Shown here: positions 41,783-54,757 of the stretch, in pieces
How the letters are laid out: each line of letters begins with the position of its first letter
Numbering within the stretch: position 1 is the stretch's first letter
DNA from: Aralia elata
Lineage: Eukaryota > Streptophyta > Magnoliopsida > Apiales > Araliaceae
NCBI GenBank assembly: GCA_034770075.1
Contig: CM068384.1
Location: 40,087,182 to 40,151,181 of the forward strand
Direction of reading: 5' to 3'
Length of the DNA stretch: 64,000 nucleotides
Translations under genes and position numbers: made by a program
The notes under the pieces: generated by a model
Databases searched by the model: none
What the model was told of the DNA's origin: nothing
Seen by the model: only the letters and a program-made list of their open reading frames with translations

Positions 41783-44615
41783 TGTAACGAATGCAATTTT
41801 TATGATTGAATAAAAATATTTATTGAGTTATATAAATATTTTTATTAATTTATTGAGTTAAATGTGGGTATTTGTTGAGTTTAATAATGTTAAATATTAT
41901 TTAAATGTGATTTGTTATGTTTATTCTAATTTAATTTAATGATTAAATTAGATGATGAAAAGGTTTATTTGAATAAATAATTTATTTGAATAAGAGAATT
42001 TATTTGGTATTATTGTTATTTGTTAAATGAAATTATTATTTGAGTTAATTATATTTAATTGAATTTATTTAATAATAAGTTCAATTGAATTAAATGTGTG
42101 ACATTTTAAACTATATGTTATATTGGTTTATTAAAATAAATGAAAGGAGTTTTAATTTAGTTTTTTCCAAACTAGGCCTTATGACATTTGGTTGGAAAAA
42201 TGAGTTATTTTAATTGTGTTTTACCAAACAAGACATAAGAATAATAGGTTATTCTTATTAATAATTGCCAAACATAGCCTTATGGCTTTTGAATTTTATA
42301 ACTGATGAATTAAGTTAGATTATACGTTATTATATTAAGTATCAGTTTTATTATTTTAAATTAACAGTTTTTATTCCATCAGTTTTATTTTACGTCAGTT
42401 GAAAGAAAGAAAAGAAAATAGAAGAACAGAGTTTGAGAGAAAGAAAGAAAAAGAGAAAGAAGAACTCTGTGAATTTGAGAGTTGAGAGAAAAGAGAGAAA
42501 ATTGTGAGAGAAGCTTGGAGTTGGAGTAAGAATTCAAGCAAGGAAGCTTAATCAAACTTTCTAAGAATTAGAAGGTATAAACTCTTACTGTATTTTATTT
42601 TTTAGTTCTCTGTATATTATTTACTTGCTTAAAACATGAATTACTTGGTTATAATTGTTAGAAAACATGTGTTAGATGATTATGTAATGATTATAGATTA
42701 ATTGGAATGATTAATCCATAAAAGCATGTTTAGAATAGAGTTTTTGAGTTTTACAGAGTTTATTTTCATGAGTGGTATATATGTATGAAGTTAATATTCA
42801 AATAGTTTGTTAATTGGTAAAATTAATATTTGTTTATGATTATTTGATGAAAAACAAGAATATTGCAAGAAGAATGGTTTAAATTGGTTGAAAAGTGAAT
42901 TTACAGAGTTTAATTTCATAAGAACGGTTGAAACTTGATGTTTGGTTTTAACAGTGAATTTTTGGTTTTAAATTAGTTGTTTATGTGTTAGAATGATTAA
43001 AATGTTTACAGAACATGTTAGGTAAATGTTTTATATCTTATATGATGTCTGGGTATGTGTAATTTGTTTTCTGGATGGTAGAATTCGGAAAAATTTGGCC
43101 AAATTTGGCCTAAGTTTTCACTGTTCGCAAACTGTAGGAGACGACTGCCGGGTGTCTCGCCCCGGCGAGAAAATAAGCTGTTAAACTTCGCCCCGACGAA
43201 GACTCGCCCCGGCGAGAAATTTGTTAAGGAAAACCTCGCCCCGGCGAGAAAATTTAAAAGGGAATTCTCGCCCCGGCGAGAATCACTGCTGGATAAAAAA
43301 AATTATTATTATGTATTCTTTTCTTGGTAGCTATGATGTATCATTGTATGCATAATTAAACTGATATATATGTGACTAAAGTATTGTCAAGATGGTTGCT
43401 AAACTAGTACTTGTTGACTATGGTTTGCTAAATGAGATGTTATAATAAAAAGGATAAGAACTAGCTTAAAGTGTATATTATTTTGTAACTAATTATGTTA
43501 CTATTTTATAATTAAATGTTTAGGTTGTTTAAGGATCGTGAATTACTTAAATTTGTAATCTACGCTTGAGGCAAGTTTCCTTATCTTAACTTATTACTTT
43601 TACGTTGAGCAAGTTTTCCTATATCGAACTTGTTAATTATTTAATGCAAGTTTATTTATATTGAGCAAGTTTATGGACCTTAGCTTATTATTATTCAAGC
43701 AAGGTTATTATCATGATTATATACTTAAGTTTTATTCCAATCATTGTTTGTTATTCAAACTTCGAGTATAGTTTCTATTGAACAAACTCTATTGATGAGT
43801 TAGACTAGCAAACCCTTATTGATTCAGCTAGTCCTTAGTTGATGAGCGATTTCAAAGACTTAGAATATTTTCTATACTTGTTCCAAGCCAAGTTCCTTTT
43901 GGTACGGATTCAGACGATAAACTGAGATGAACAACCCTATTATAGGGGATTACTTACGCGACAACGTTAAAATGTTTGTGCACAATACATTGTACAAAGG
44001 GCTGATCCCCCTGAGTACGAGATGTTGGTCCATAGTCTATATGACTGTTAAAGGTTACAGTAGAAATACTTGTTAACCTAGGACATAGTTCGAGGTCTTG
44101 TGACCCTCAGATATAGTTTCTAAATCTCGAAATCTATTTTCCTTGAATCGAGCATTCTAACAAGCTTTTAGACTTTGATCATTTATTGACTAAGATTCAG
44201 AAAATTATTATTCCTCAATTGAAATCTATCTCATTGAAATATTATTGTTATCGTACTTGTGAGCAATTGTTTGCTCACTCTTGCACTAAACATTGCAGCT
44301 AAGCCAGAAAAGTCGGACGAGCCGTCCACGAGCAAAGGCAAGGGCAAGATGCATAAATAGCTAATGACCTGCTATTTACTTGATGACTATTTGTAACAAG
44401 ACTTATTTAAATTATGTTTTATTCCGCATTTGATGTATTAAGGTTAAGATAACCTGGGATTTGATTATTTAATAGTTTGGAGATGTAACCCATTTTGGGA
44501 AGATGTTTCTTTAAGTTTATCTAATTGTTATTTTATTGGATAGTTAGTTTTGAATGTATGTTATAGTGAGCACCAAATCAGTGGGAATTAAGTACCTGGA
44601 TTTGGGGGTGTCACA
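41783..44615 (+). mobile_element. Solo LTR of the A/B/C chromovirus family
   Basis: A complete 2833-bp LTR (TGTAACGAATGC...GGGGGTGTCACA) with no PBS, internal region or PPT, flanked by perfect ATGCA duplications. This is the hallmark of LTR-LTR recombination after full-length insertion. It sits inside the pro-RT region of element B. Confidence 0.96.
43155..43282. repeat. Array of five CTCGCC-CC-GGCGAG palindromes in the solo LTR
   Basis: Units at about 43155, 43187, 43202, 43235 and 43265, each 14-18 bp with perfect or near-perfect arms (TTCTCGCC-CC-GGCGAGAA at the last). One unit has TTCGCC-CC-GACGAA. They are spaced by AT-rich linkers of 2-20 bp. Equivalent arrays with 3-4 units are in B's LTRs (37498-37580, 49120-49245) and, with different arms, in A and C. 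Confidence 0.88.
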
Positions 44616-47602
44616 ATGCAGGCCAGAAAGATGTTGAGACAAGGATGTGTAGGATATCTAGCCTACATAGTTGATACCCGAAAGGTGGGTGCAAAGTTGA
44701 AGGAGATACCGGTAGTTAGGGATTTTGCGGACGTGTTTCCTGATGATTTGCCAGGATTACCGCCAGATAGGGAAATCGAGTTTGTGATTGATTTAGCACC
44801 GGGTACAGCCCCTATATCAAAAGCCCCATATAGAATGGCTCCGGTAGAAATGAAGGAGTTGATGGTGCAATTACAAGAATTGCTGGATAAAAAGTATATT
44901 CAACCGAGCGTTTCGCCGTGGGGAGCGCCGGTGTTATTCGTCAAGAAGAAGGACGGATCAATGCGTCTTCGCATTGATTATAGAGAGTTGAACAAGGTCA
45001 CGATTAAAAACAAGTATCCGTTGAAAAGAATCGATGACTTGTTTGACCAATTGAAGGGAGCAAGATATTTTTCGAAGATAGATCTGCGAAGTGGGTACCA
45101 TCAGTTAAAGGTGAGAAGAGAAGACATACCAAAGACGACATTTTGAACTAGATATGGTCACTATGAGTTTTTGGTTATGTCATTTGGTCTAACGAATGCG
45201 CCTGCAACATTCATGGATTTAATGAATACGGTGTTCAAACCATTTCTAGATAAGTTTGTGGTGGTATTCATAGACGACATTTTGGTTTACTCCAAAACTC
45301 AAGAAGAACACGTGGAGCTTTTAAGGGTGACATTGGAGGCGTTAAGGAAGGAGAAATTATATGCAAAATTTTCAAAATGCGAATTTTGGTTAGAGCGTGT
45401 TCAATTCCTTGGGCATGTTATTGATAAAGACGGGATTTCAGTGGATCCAGCGAAAGTGGAAGCAGTCATGAACTGGGATCAGCCGAAGACACCGTCGGAA
45501 GTGAGGAGTTTCCTAGGTTTGGCAGGATACTACAGGCGTTTCATTCAAGATTTCTCCAGGATCGCCACTCCGTTGACGAATTTAACAAGGAAATCAGTGA
45601 AGTTTGTTTGGACGGAGAAGTGTGAAGAGAGTTTCCAAGAACTAAAGAAGAGACTAAGTTCGGCACCTGTGTTGTCTTTACCAGATGATACAGGAAATTT
45701 TGTGGTGTACAGTGACGCATCGCATAAGGGACTTGGTTGTGTGTTGATGCAGAATGGTAAGGTTATTGCATATGCATCGCGCCAACTAAAAGATTATGAA
45801 AAAGGATATCCGACCCATGATTTGGAGTTAGCAGTTGTGGTGTTTGCTCTGAAAATCTGGAGGCACTATCTCTATGGGGAGAAGTGTGAAATATATACAG
45901 ACCATAAAAGTCTGAAGTATATTTTTACACAGAAGGATTTGAATATGCGGCAGAGAAGATGGATAGAATTGATCAAAGACTATGACTGTGAAATTCTATA
46001 CCATCCGGGAAAGGCTAATGTGGTTGCCGACGCTTTGAGTAGAAAAGGTCGGGAGAAACTGTTTATGTTAACTGCTCAAGAGAAGCTCGTGGCAGAAATG
46101 GCTAAATTGGAGTTAGAGGTGAAGGGTTTGCAGAGCCTAATGAAAAACTGTTCCAGATGGAAACGCAACCAACTTTGGTGGACAAAGTCAAGGAAGCGCA
46201 ACTCACAGATGAGGAGTGTATTAATATACGCAAAAGAGTGCTTGAAGGTGAAGAGCTTAAATACAAAATCGATACCGAAGGGTTGCTGAGATTTGAAGGC
46301 AGAATTTGGGTACCGTCAGTATTGGCTATCAGAGACGAGATTTTGAACGAAGCTCATAGTTCAAGATTTTCGATTCACCCGGGGAGTACGAAAATGTACT
46401 AGGATCTTCGACAACATTTTTGGTGGCCAAACATAAAAAGAGAGGTTGCTGAATGTATTGCGAAGTGTTTAACTTGTCAAAGAGTCAAAGCGGAGCATCA
46501 ACGACCAAGTGGTTTGGTACAGCCCTTGGAGATACCAGAATGGAAGTGGGAGCATATCACAATGGATTTTGTGGTAGGGCTTCCAACTACTCAGAAGAGT
46601 TATGACGCAATATGGGTCATAGTTGACAGATTGACTAAATCAGCACATTTCTTGCCTATCAAAATCAGATTTACTTTGGATCAGCTGGCGAGATTATACG
46701 TCAAAGAGATTATCTCAAGGCACGGTGTTCCAGTGTCAATAGTGTCAGACAGAGATCCACGTTTCACCTCAAAATTTTGGAGGAGTTTGCAAGCTTATTT
46801 GGGAACGCAGTTGAGAATGAGTACAGCTTACCATCCTCAAACCGATGGCCAGAGCGAAAGAACAATTCAGACGTTGGAGTATATGCTTCGGGCGTGCGTC
46901 ATGGATTTTAAAGGCAACTGGGATGATCATTTACCTCTGGTCGAGTTTGCTTACAACAATAGTCATCACGCTAGTATCGGCATGTCGCCTTATGAAGCAC
47001 TGTACGACAGAAAATGCAGAACTCCGTTATGCTGGGATGAGGTTGGTGAACGACGACTATTGAGACCCGAGCTGGTACAACAAACTGCTGAAATTGTCAA
47101 GGTAATAAGAGCCACACTGATAGCCGCTCAAGACAGACAGAAAAAGTATGCTGATCAACACCGACAAAATCGCGAATTTGAAGTCGGGAGCTTTGTGTTT
47201 CTTAAAGTATCTCCCTGGAAGGGAAAAATCAGATTTGGTAAAAAGGGTAAACTCAGTCCGCGGTTTATTGGACCCTTCAAAGTGCTGAAATGAATAGGCG
47301 AGGTGGCTTATGAGGTAGCTTTACCTCCCGCGTTAGACCACATTCATAATGTATTCCACATATCGGTGCTACGACCGTATAAGTCTGATTATAAACATGT
47401 CATAGAATATGAATCGATACAATTCGAGAAAGATTTGTCTTATGAAGAGGTTCCTGTACAGATAGTGGACATGAAGGAGCAAGTAGTTCGAAATAAAGTG
47501 ATACCTTCTGTTAAGGTAATCTGGAGGAACCACAGTGCTGAAGAAGCAACGTGGGAACTCGAAGAGCAAATGATGCAAAATTTTCCTCAATTATTTGTTT
47601 AG
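44616..47602 (+). pseudogene. pol: Element B pol (RT, RNase H, integrase, chromodomain-like end), disabled
   Basis: Continues the gag-pro frame from ATGCAGGCCAG. RT has KKKDGSMRLRIDYRELN, DLRSGYHQL and catalytic FIDDILVYS (about 45270). RNase H has VYSDASHKGLG, TDHKSLKYI and NVVADALSRK. Integrase has a zinc finger ending CLTCQ, then the acidic triad in TMDFVVGLP, VSDRDPRF and QSERTIQTLE (last Glu near 46858). The C-terminus (VIWRNHSAEEATWELEEQM) resembles the chromodomain end of Tekay-type chromoviruses, thought to direct insertion to heterochromatin. Lesions: TGA at 45144-45146, one-base deletion near 46125, TAG at 46400-46402, TGA at 47291-47293. It cannot give full-length Pol. Confidence 0.92.
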
Positions 47603-47614
47603 TCTTTATATTGC

Positions 47615-47712
47615 GATTCTGGGGACAGAATCTTTGTAAGGAGGGGAGAATGTAACGGATGATTTAATTGCGTTGTGATTCTGGGGACAGAATCCTTTTA
47701 AGGAGGGAAAGA
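47615..47712 (+). other. Duplicated polypurine tract of element B
   Basis: The functional PPT is AAGGAGGGAAAGA, directly before the LTR at 47713. A 62-bp tandem duplication gives an earlier PPT, AAGGAGGGGAGAA, followed by TGTAACGGATG at 47651. Both copies include the inverted repeat GATTCT-GGGGAC-AGAATC (47615 and 47677). Confidence 0.85.
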
Positions 47713-50562
47713 TGTAACGAATGCAATTTTTGTGATTGAATAAAAATATTTGTTGAGTTATATAAATATTTTTATTAATTTATTGAGCTAAATAAATAAT
47801 TTATTAAGTTTTTGTGAAATGGGTATATGTTAAGTTTAATAATGTTAAATGTTGTTTGAATGTGATTTGTTATGTTATTCTAATTTAATTTAATAATTAA
47901 ATTAGATGATGAAAAGGTTTATTTGAATAAATAATTTATTTGAGTAAGAGAATTTATTTGGTATTATTGTTATTTGTTAAATGAAATTATTAATTTAGTT
48001 AGTAAGGTTTAATTGAATTTATTTAATAATAAGTTCAATTAAATTAGAAGTGTGACATTTAAAACTATATGTTATAATGATTTATTAAAATAAATGAGAA
48101 AATGTTTAATTCAGTTTTACCAAACAAGGCCCTATGATCTTTGTTTGGAAATAATGAGTTATTTTATTTGTGTTTTACCAAACAAGGCCTTATGACCTTT
48201 AGTTAGAATAATGGGTTATTTTTAAATTAGTTTGCCAAACAAGCCTTATGACTTTTTGAATTATGTAACTGATAGATTAATATCAGTATACGTTATTATT
48301 TGATTCAATTATCAGTTTTTTATTATTTTTTATTCTATCAGTTTTATTTTTTAAACTACGTCAGTTGTAAAAAGAAGAACAGAAGAGAAAAAAAAGAACA
48401 GAGTTGAGAGAACTCTGTAAATTTGAGAGTTGAGAGAAAAGAGAGAATTGAGAAGAAGAGTTTGGAAATTGAAGGTAGAAATTCTAAAACCCAAGGAGAT
48501 TAATCAAAGCAATAGAAGGTATAATCCTTTTCTAAAAGTTCTTCACTATACTTCTCTGTATGTGATTTTTTTAATTTCCTGTATATAAATTTTATGCAAA
48601 ATACATGAATTACTTGGTTATAATTGTTAGTAAGCATGTATTAGAGATTATGTGATGATTATAAACTAGTTTGAAGAGTTAATTCATGAAAACATGTTTT
48701 TGAATTTAGTTTTTAGTTTTTACAGAGTTTATTTCATGAATTGTATATATGTATGAAAATTGATGATTCAATTTGGTTATTAATCGGTGAATTAATAATT
48801 GTTTATGATTATATGATGGAAAACAAGAATAATGCAAGAAGAATAGTTTTAATTGGTTGACAAATGAATTTACAGAGTTTAATTTCATGAGAGTGGTTAA
48901 AACTTGAATATTTGGTTTTAACAGAGAATTTTTGATTTAAATTGGTTGTTTATGTGTTAGAATGATTAAAATGTTTAGAAAACATGTTGGGTAAATGTTT
49001 TGTATCATGTATGATGTCTGGGTATATTTAATTTGTTTACTGGATGGTAGAATTCGAAAAATTTGGTCAAATTTGGTCTAAGTTTTCACTGGTTCGTAAG
49101 CTGGGGAAGACAACTGCCGAGTCTCTCGCCCCGGCGAGAGAAATGTGCTGTAAATCTTCGCCCCGGCGAGAAATTTTATTAAGGAAAAGCTCGCCCCGGC
49201 GAGATATTTGTTCAGTAAATCCTCGCCTCGGCGAGGAAACAGTACTGAAATTTTTAAAAAAATTTATTTTCTTTGTGCTTTTACTATGATGCTATAAACA
49301 AGTTTAAAACTTATATTAATGTATTTAGTGACTAATGAATTGCCAAGATGGTTGTTAAACTAGTACTTGTTGATGAGATATTATAATAAAATGGGATAGA
49401 AAGTAAGCCTAGAATGCTTTTAGTCTTGTGACTAATTTTGTTACCATCTTATAATTAAATGTATAGGTTGTTTAAGGATCGTGAGATATTTAATTTGTAA
49501 TCTACGCTTGAGGCAAGTTCCTTATCTCAATTTATTACTTTTACGTTGAGCAAGTTGTTCTTTCCTTTTTAACTTGTTAATTTATTCGATGCAAGTTTAT
49601 TTATATTGAGCAAGCTTATTGGCCTTAGCTTATTGATATTCAAGCAAGGTTACTATCATGTTACGTACTTAAGCTTTACTCCAAACATTGTTTATTATTC
49701 AAATTTCGAGTATAGTTTGTATTCAACAAACTCTATTGATGAATTAGACTAGCAAACTCTTATTGATTTAGCTAGTCCTTAGTTGATGAGCGATTTCAAA
49801 GACTTAGAATATTTTCTATTCTTGTTCCAAGCCAAGTTTCTTTTGGTACGGATTCAGACGATAAACTGAGATGAACAACCCTAATATAGGGGATTACTTA
49901 CGCGACAGCGTTAAAATGTTTGTGCACAATACATTGTACAAAGGGCTGATCCCCCTGAGTACGAGATGTTGGTCCATAATCTATATGATTGTTAAAGGTT
50001 ACAGTAGAAATATTTGTTAACCTAGGACATAGTTCGAGGTCTTGTGACCCTCAGATATAATTTCTAAATCTTGAAATCTATTTTTCCTTGAATCAAATAT
50101 TCTAACGAGCTTTTAGACTTTGATCATTTATTGACTGAGATTCAGAAAGTTATTATCCCTCAGTTGAAATCCATTTCATTTAAATATTATTATTATCGTA
50201 CTTGTGAGCAATTGTTTGCTCACTCTTACACTAAACATTGCAGCTAAGCCAGAAAAGCAGGATGAGCCGTCCACGAGTAAAGGCAAGGGCAAGATGCCAA
50301 AGTAGCAAAAGATTTATTATCCACTTGATGTTTATTTGTATTAAAGACTTGTTTAAATTATGTTTTATCCCGCATTTGATGTATTAAGGTTAAGATAACC
50401 TGGGATTTGATTGTTTAATAGTTTGGTGATGTAACCCATTTTGGGAAGATGTTTCTTTAAGTTTATTTATTTGTTCTTAATTATGGGTAGATAGATGTGA
50501 ATGTATGTTATAGTGAACACCAAATCAGTGGAAATTAAGTACCTGGATTTGGGGGTGTCACA
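47713..50562 (+). mobile_element. Element B 3' LTR, complete (2850 bp)
   Basis: TGTAACGAATGC at 47713 to GGGGGTGTCACA at 50562, nearly identical to the B 5' LTR over their shared length. Contains palindromes at 49120-49245 (CTCTCGCC-CC-GGCGAGAG and others). Directly followed by C's integrase sequence (CTTTCTTCCG). Confidence 0.95.
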
Positions 50563-52946
50563 CTTTCTTCCGTACAATGCTTCATAAGGCGGCATGCCGA
50601 TACTAGCGTGATGACTATTGTTGTAAGCAAACTTGACCAGAGGTAAATGATCATCCCAGTTGCCTTTAAAATCCATAACGCACGCTCGAAGCATATCCTC
50701 CAACGTTTGAATTGTTCTTTCGCTCTGGCCATCGGTTTGAGGATGGTAGGCTGTACTCATTCTCAACTGCGTTCCCAAACAAGCTTGCAGACTCCTCCAA
50801 AATTTTGAGGTGAAACGTGGATCTCTGTCTGACACTATTGACACTGGAACACTGTGCCTTGAGATAATCTCCTTTACGTATAATTTCGCCAGCTGATCCA
50901 AAGTGAATCTGATTTTGATAGGCAAGAAATGTGCTGATTTCGTCAATCTGTCAACTATGACCCATATTGCGTCATACCCCTTCTGAGTAGTTGGAAGCCC
51001 TACCACAAAATCCATTGTGATATGCTCCCATTTCCATTCTGGTATCTCCAAGGGCTGTAGCAAGCCACTTGGTCGTTGATGCTCCGCTTTAACTCTCTGA
51101 CAAGTGAGACACTTCGCAACACACTCAGCAACCTCTCTTTTCATGTTTGGCCACCAAAAATGTTGTCGAAGATCCTTGTACATTTTTGTGCTACCCGGGT
51201 GAATCGAAAATCTTGAACTGTGAGCTTCGTTCAAAATCTCTTCTCTGATCTCTGACACTGACGGAACCCAGATTCTGCCCTCAAATCTCAACATTCCTTC
51301 GGTATCGATTTTATATTTAAACTCTTCACCTTCAAACACTCTTTTACGTATATTAATACACTCCTCATCCTTGAGTTGCGCTTCCTTGACTTTGTCCACC
51401 AGAGTTGGTTGAGTTTCCATTTGGAACAATTTTTCATTAGGCTTTGCCAGACCCTTCACCTCTAACTCCAATTTAGCCATTTCTGCTACGAGCTTCTCCT
51501 GATCAGTTAACAAAAATAGTTTCTCCCGACCTTTTCTACTCAAAGCGTCGGCAACCACATTAGCCTTTCCCGGATGGTATAGAATTTCACAATCATAGTC
51601 TTTGATCAATTCTATCCATCTCATCTGCCGCATATTTAAATCCTATGTGTAAAAATATACTTCAGACTTTTATGGTCTGTATATATTTCACACTTCTCCC
51701 CACAGAGATAGTGCCTCCAGATTTTCAGAGCAAACACCACGGCTGCTAACTCCAAATCATGGGTCGGATACCCTTTTTCATAGTCTTTTAGTTGGCGCGA
51801 TGCATATGCAATAACCTTACCATTCTGCATCAACACATAACCAAGTCCTTTATGCGATGCGTCGCTATACACCACAAAATTTCCTGTATCATCTGGCAAA
51901 GACAACACAGATGCCGAACTTAGTCTCTTCTTTAGTTCTTGGAAACTCTCTTCGCACTTTTCCGTCCAAACAAACTTCACTGATTTTCTTGTTAAATTTG
52001 TTAACGGAGTGGCGATCCTGGAAAAATCTTGAATAAAACGCCTGTAATATCCTGCCAAACCTAGGAAACTCCTCACTTCTGACGGTGTTTTCGGCTGATC
52101 CCAGTTCATCAAAGCTTCCACTTTTGCTGGATCCACTGAAATCCCGTCTTTATCAATAACATGTCCAAGGAATTGAACACGCTCTAACCAAAATTCGCAC
52201 TTCGAAAATTTTGCATACAATTTCTCCTTCCTTAACGCCTCCAATGTCACCCACAAATGCTCCACGTGTTCTTCTTGAGTTTTGGAGTAAACCAAAATGT
52301 CGTCTATGAATACCACCACAAACTTATCTAGAAATGGTTTGAACACCCTATTCATTAAGTCCATGAATGTTGCAGGAGCATTCGTTAAACCAAATGACAT
52401 AACCAAAAACTCATAGTGACCATATCTAGTTCAAAATGCCGTCTTTGGTATGTCTTCCTTTCTCACCTTCAACTGATGGTATCCACTCCGCAGATCTATC
52501 TTTGAAAAATATTTTGCTCCCTTCAATTGATCAAACAGGTCATCGATCCTTGGCAACGGATACTTGTTTTTAATCGTGACCTTATTCAACTCTCTATAAT
52601 CAATGCAAAGACGCATTGATCCGTCCTTCTTCTTGACGAATAACACCGGCGCTCCCCACGGCGAAACGCTCGGTTGGATATACTTTTTATCCAGCAATTC
52701 TTGTAATTGCACCATAAACTCCTTCATTTCTACTGGAGCCATTCTATATGGGGCTTTTGATATAGAGGCTGTTCCCGGTGCTAAATCAATTACAAACTCG
52801 ATTTCCCTATCTGGCGGTAATCCTGGCAAATCATCAGGAAACGCGTCCGCAAAATCCCTTACTACCGGTATCTCCTCCAGCTTCGCACTCACCTTCCGGG
52901 TATCGACTATGTAGGCTAGATATCCTACACATCCTTGTCTCAACAT
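50563..52946 (-). pseudogene. pol: Element C pol (RT, RNase H, integrase to the catalytic core), interrupted
   Basis: Reads leftwards from 52946. RT has KKKDGSMRLCIDYRELN and FIDDILVYS (about 52310). RNase H has VYSDASHKGLG. Integrase has a zinc finger (SSRFSIHPGSTKMY ... CLTCQ) and the acidic residues in MDFVVGLP, SDRDPRF and SERTIQTLE. It ends at EALYGRK, where the LTR of B begins; the integrase C-terminus, chromodomain end and PPT are lost. Lesions: TGA at 52433-52431, identical in place to B's first TGA (TTT-TGA-ACT-AGA), and a one-base deletion near 51640. The intact stretch 51633-50563 includes all three integrase catalytic residues. Confidence 0.92.
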
Positions 52947-52955
52947 CTTTCTGGC

Positions 52956-54467
52956 CTACAAAATCGTCAGACAACTCATTTGTCTAGGCGACTTGCTGCC
53001 ATAAAATACTACCTTCGACGGAGTCTTAAAATTTACACACTTCTTTTGACAGTCAATAACTGCCCTATGGTTGAACAACCAATCCATACCCAAAATAACG
53101 TCAAACTCCCCAAGACGAATTGGGATTAAGTTTACTGTCATCACATGACCATTAATATCTATTTGACAGTTCTTGTAGACAAACCTAACAGGAATCACTT
53201 TCCTATTCGCAATTTCTATATTCATGGGGTAATCTAATTCTTCCTGAGGTAACTCTAATTTCTTAGCAAAATCATCGGATATAAATGAGCAAGTAGCACC
53301 CGAATCAAATAATACATAAGCATTAACATTATTGACTGGAATGATACCTGACACTACATCCTTTGACTGCACAACATCCTGCACCGTTATGTTGAATGTT
53401 CGAGCAGTAGGTCGATTGGGCTGTGCCGGTCCTGTGATAGTCAGATTACCTCCACCATTACTTCCCTTTCCTCCGCTTGCACTCCCTGCAGCTTTCTTAG
53501 GGAAATCCCGTGCAAAATGATCCTTTGACCTGCAAATAAAACATGAGCCTTTCTTCGGAGTAGAGCAATTTGTTGCAATATGACCCTCCTGTCCGCAGTT
53601 ATAGCACACCCTTTTTCCCTTCAAGCAAACACCCACATGGTTCTTTCCGCAGATACCGCAGGCCTCCACCTTCTTTTTCTGATTACTCTGCTGACTTCCC
53701 GCAGAGTTATTATCACTCCACTTCCTCTTCTGACCGCTGCCCCCATGGCTACCACTTGCCTTGTTTTCACTTTCATTCTTCTTCTTCCTCTGCTCCTCAT
53801 TATACTTGGACAAAGCATCACTGCCTCCTTCAGCAATAATTGCCTTTTCCAGAACTGCCACAAATGAGTTCAGTTAGAACATTGAAACTCGGCTATACAG
53901 CCAGGGTTTCAGTCCCTGCTCAAACCTCCTAGCCTTTCGCTCATCCGTGTTGACTTGGTATGGCGCAAACCTCGCCAACTCGTTGAATTTTGCAGCATAC
54001 TCAGGCACCGTCATTGTACCTTGCTTCAGCTCTAGAAACTGCACCTCCATCTGATTCTGAGCACTTGCCGGAAAATAAGTCTCGAAAAACATCTCCTTAA
54101 ATCGCTCCCACGGAATAACCCCTTGGCCACCTCGAGTCTTATTTGCTTGCCACCAGTAACTTGCTTCTGACTTGAGCATAAAAGTTGCAAACGCCGTCTT
54201 TTGGTCCTCATTGACCCTAGCGACATCAAACACCTTCTCCATCTCCATGACCCACGTTTGAGCTTCAATTGGATTCATAGAGCCGTGATATTCCGGAGGT
54301 CCGACAGCCTTGAAGTCTTTAAAAGTCGTAGCTTGAGCTTGGAGTTGATTTGCAAAGGCTCCCGTTAGCAAATTCACCAGCTGCTGCATCGGATTAGCGT
54401 TGGCTTCTTCGTTGTTGTTAGTAGATCCCTCAGGGGTCTGTTGACGGGTTTGTCTTCTTGGCGGCAT
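52956..54467 (-). pseudogene. gag: Element C gag-pro with two nonsense codons
   Basis: Starts MPPRRQTRQQ at 54467 (conserved start). The Gag domain is as in B (FKDFKAVGPPEYHG, SYWWQANKTR, FFETYFPASAQ). TAA at 53876-53874 replaces a Gln codon (CAA in B) just after the Gag domain. Three zinc knuckles follow (CGICGKNHVGVC, CYNCGQEGHIATNC, CFICRSKDHFARDF); the third lacks two ligands (R for G, and F for the last C). Protease has LFDSGATCSF and LGMDWLFNH. A TAG at 52958-52956 replaces the Gln codon joining protease to RT (CAG in B). Frame is otherwise continuous with pol. Confidence 0.92.
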
Positions 54468-54757
54468 CTTACTGTTAAGAATTCGCGTTATTAGATTATT
54501 GCTCAATTACTTAAACATTTAAGTCTTAACTTAAACATTTATAAACAACATTTAACACATAGCACATCTGATAAACTTTCGCATTTTATTCATTACTGCT
54601 TCAAAACATAATAAAGATAACATCGTAGTTATTTACATCATCTATCCTGAAATCACAAAGTTCCAGGATTACATCATTATTCTATCCCATTATATAGAAC
54701 TGGGATTAACAACTTATTAATCTTCATAGATTTCATAATAACATATCTAATCATTAT

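Larger units (their letters stand above)
36268..50562 (+). mobile_element. Element B: Tekay-like chromovirus nested in C
   Basis: Order: 5' LTR (start deleted), tRNA-iMet PBS, pre-gag coiled-coil ORF, gag-pro, [solo LTR insertion], RT-RNase H-integrase-chromodomain-like end, PPT, complete 3' LTR. The two LTRs are nearly identical where both are present, so the insertion is recent. It sits inside the integrase codons of C: C's sequence resumes with CTTTC at 50563. The left insertion boundary has been deleted, so no target duplication can be shown. Confidence 0.9.

Noticed and set aside
37096..48888. Identical 60-residue minus-strand ORFs at 37096-37278 and 48706-48888
   Set aside because: They are the same place in the two LTRs of B; identity reflects LTR pairing, not coding.
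50467..50562. C-terminal end of C's integrase ORF (DTPKSRYLIS and following)
   Set aside because: These residues are antisense translation of the B LTR; the integrase sequence ends at 50563.
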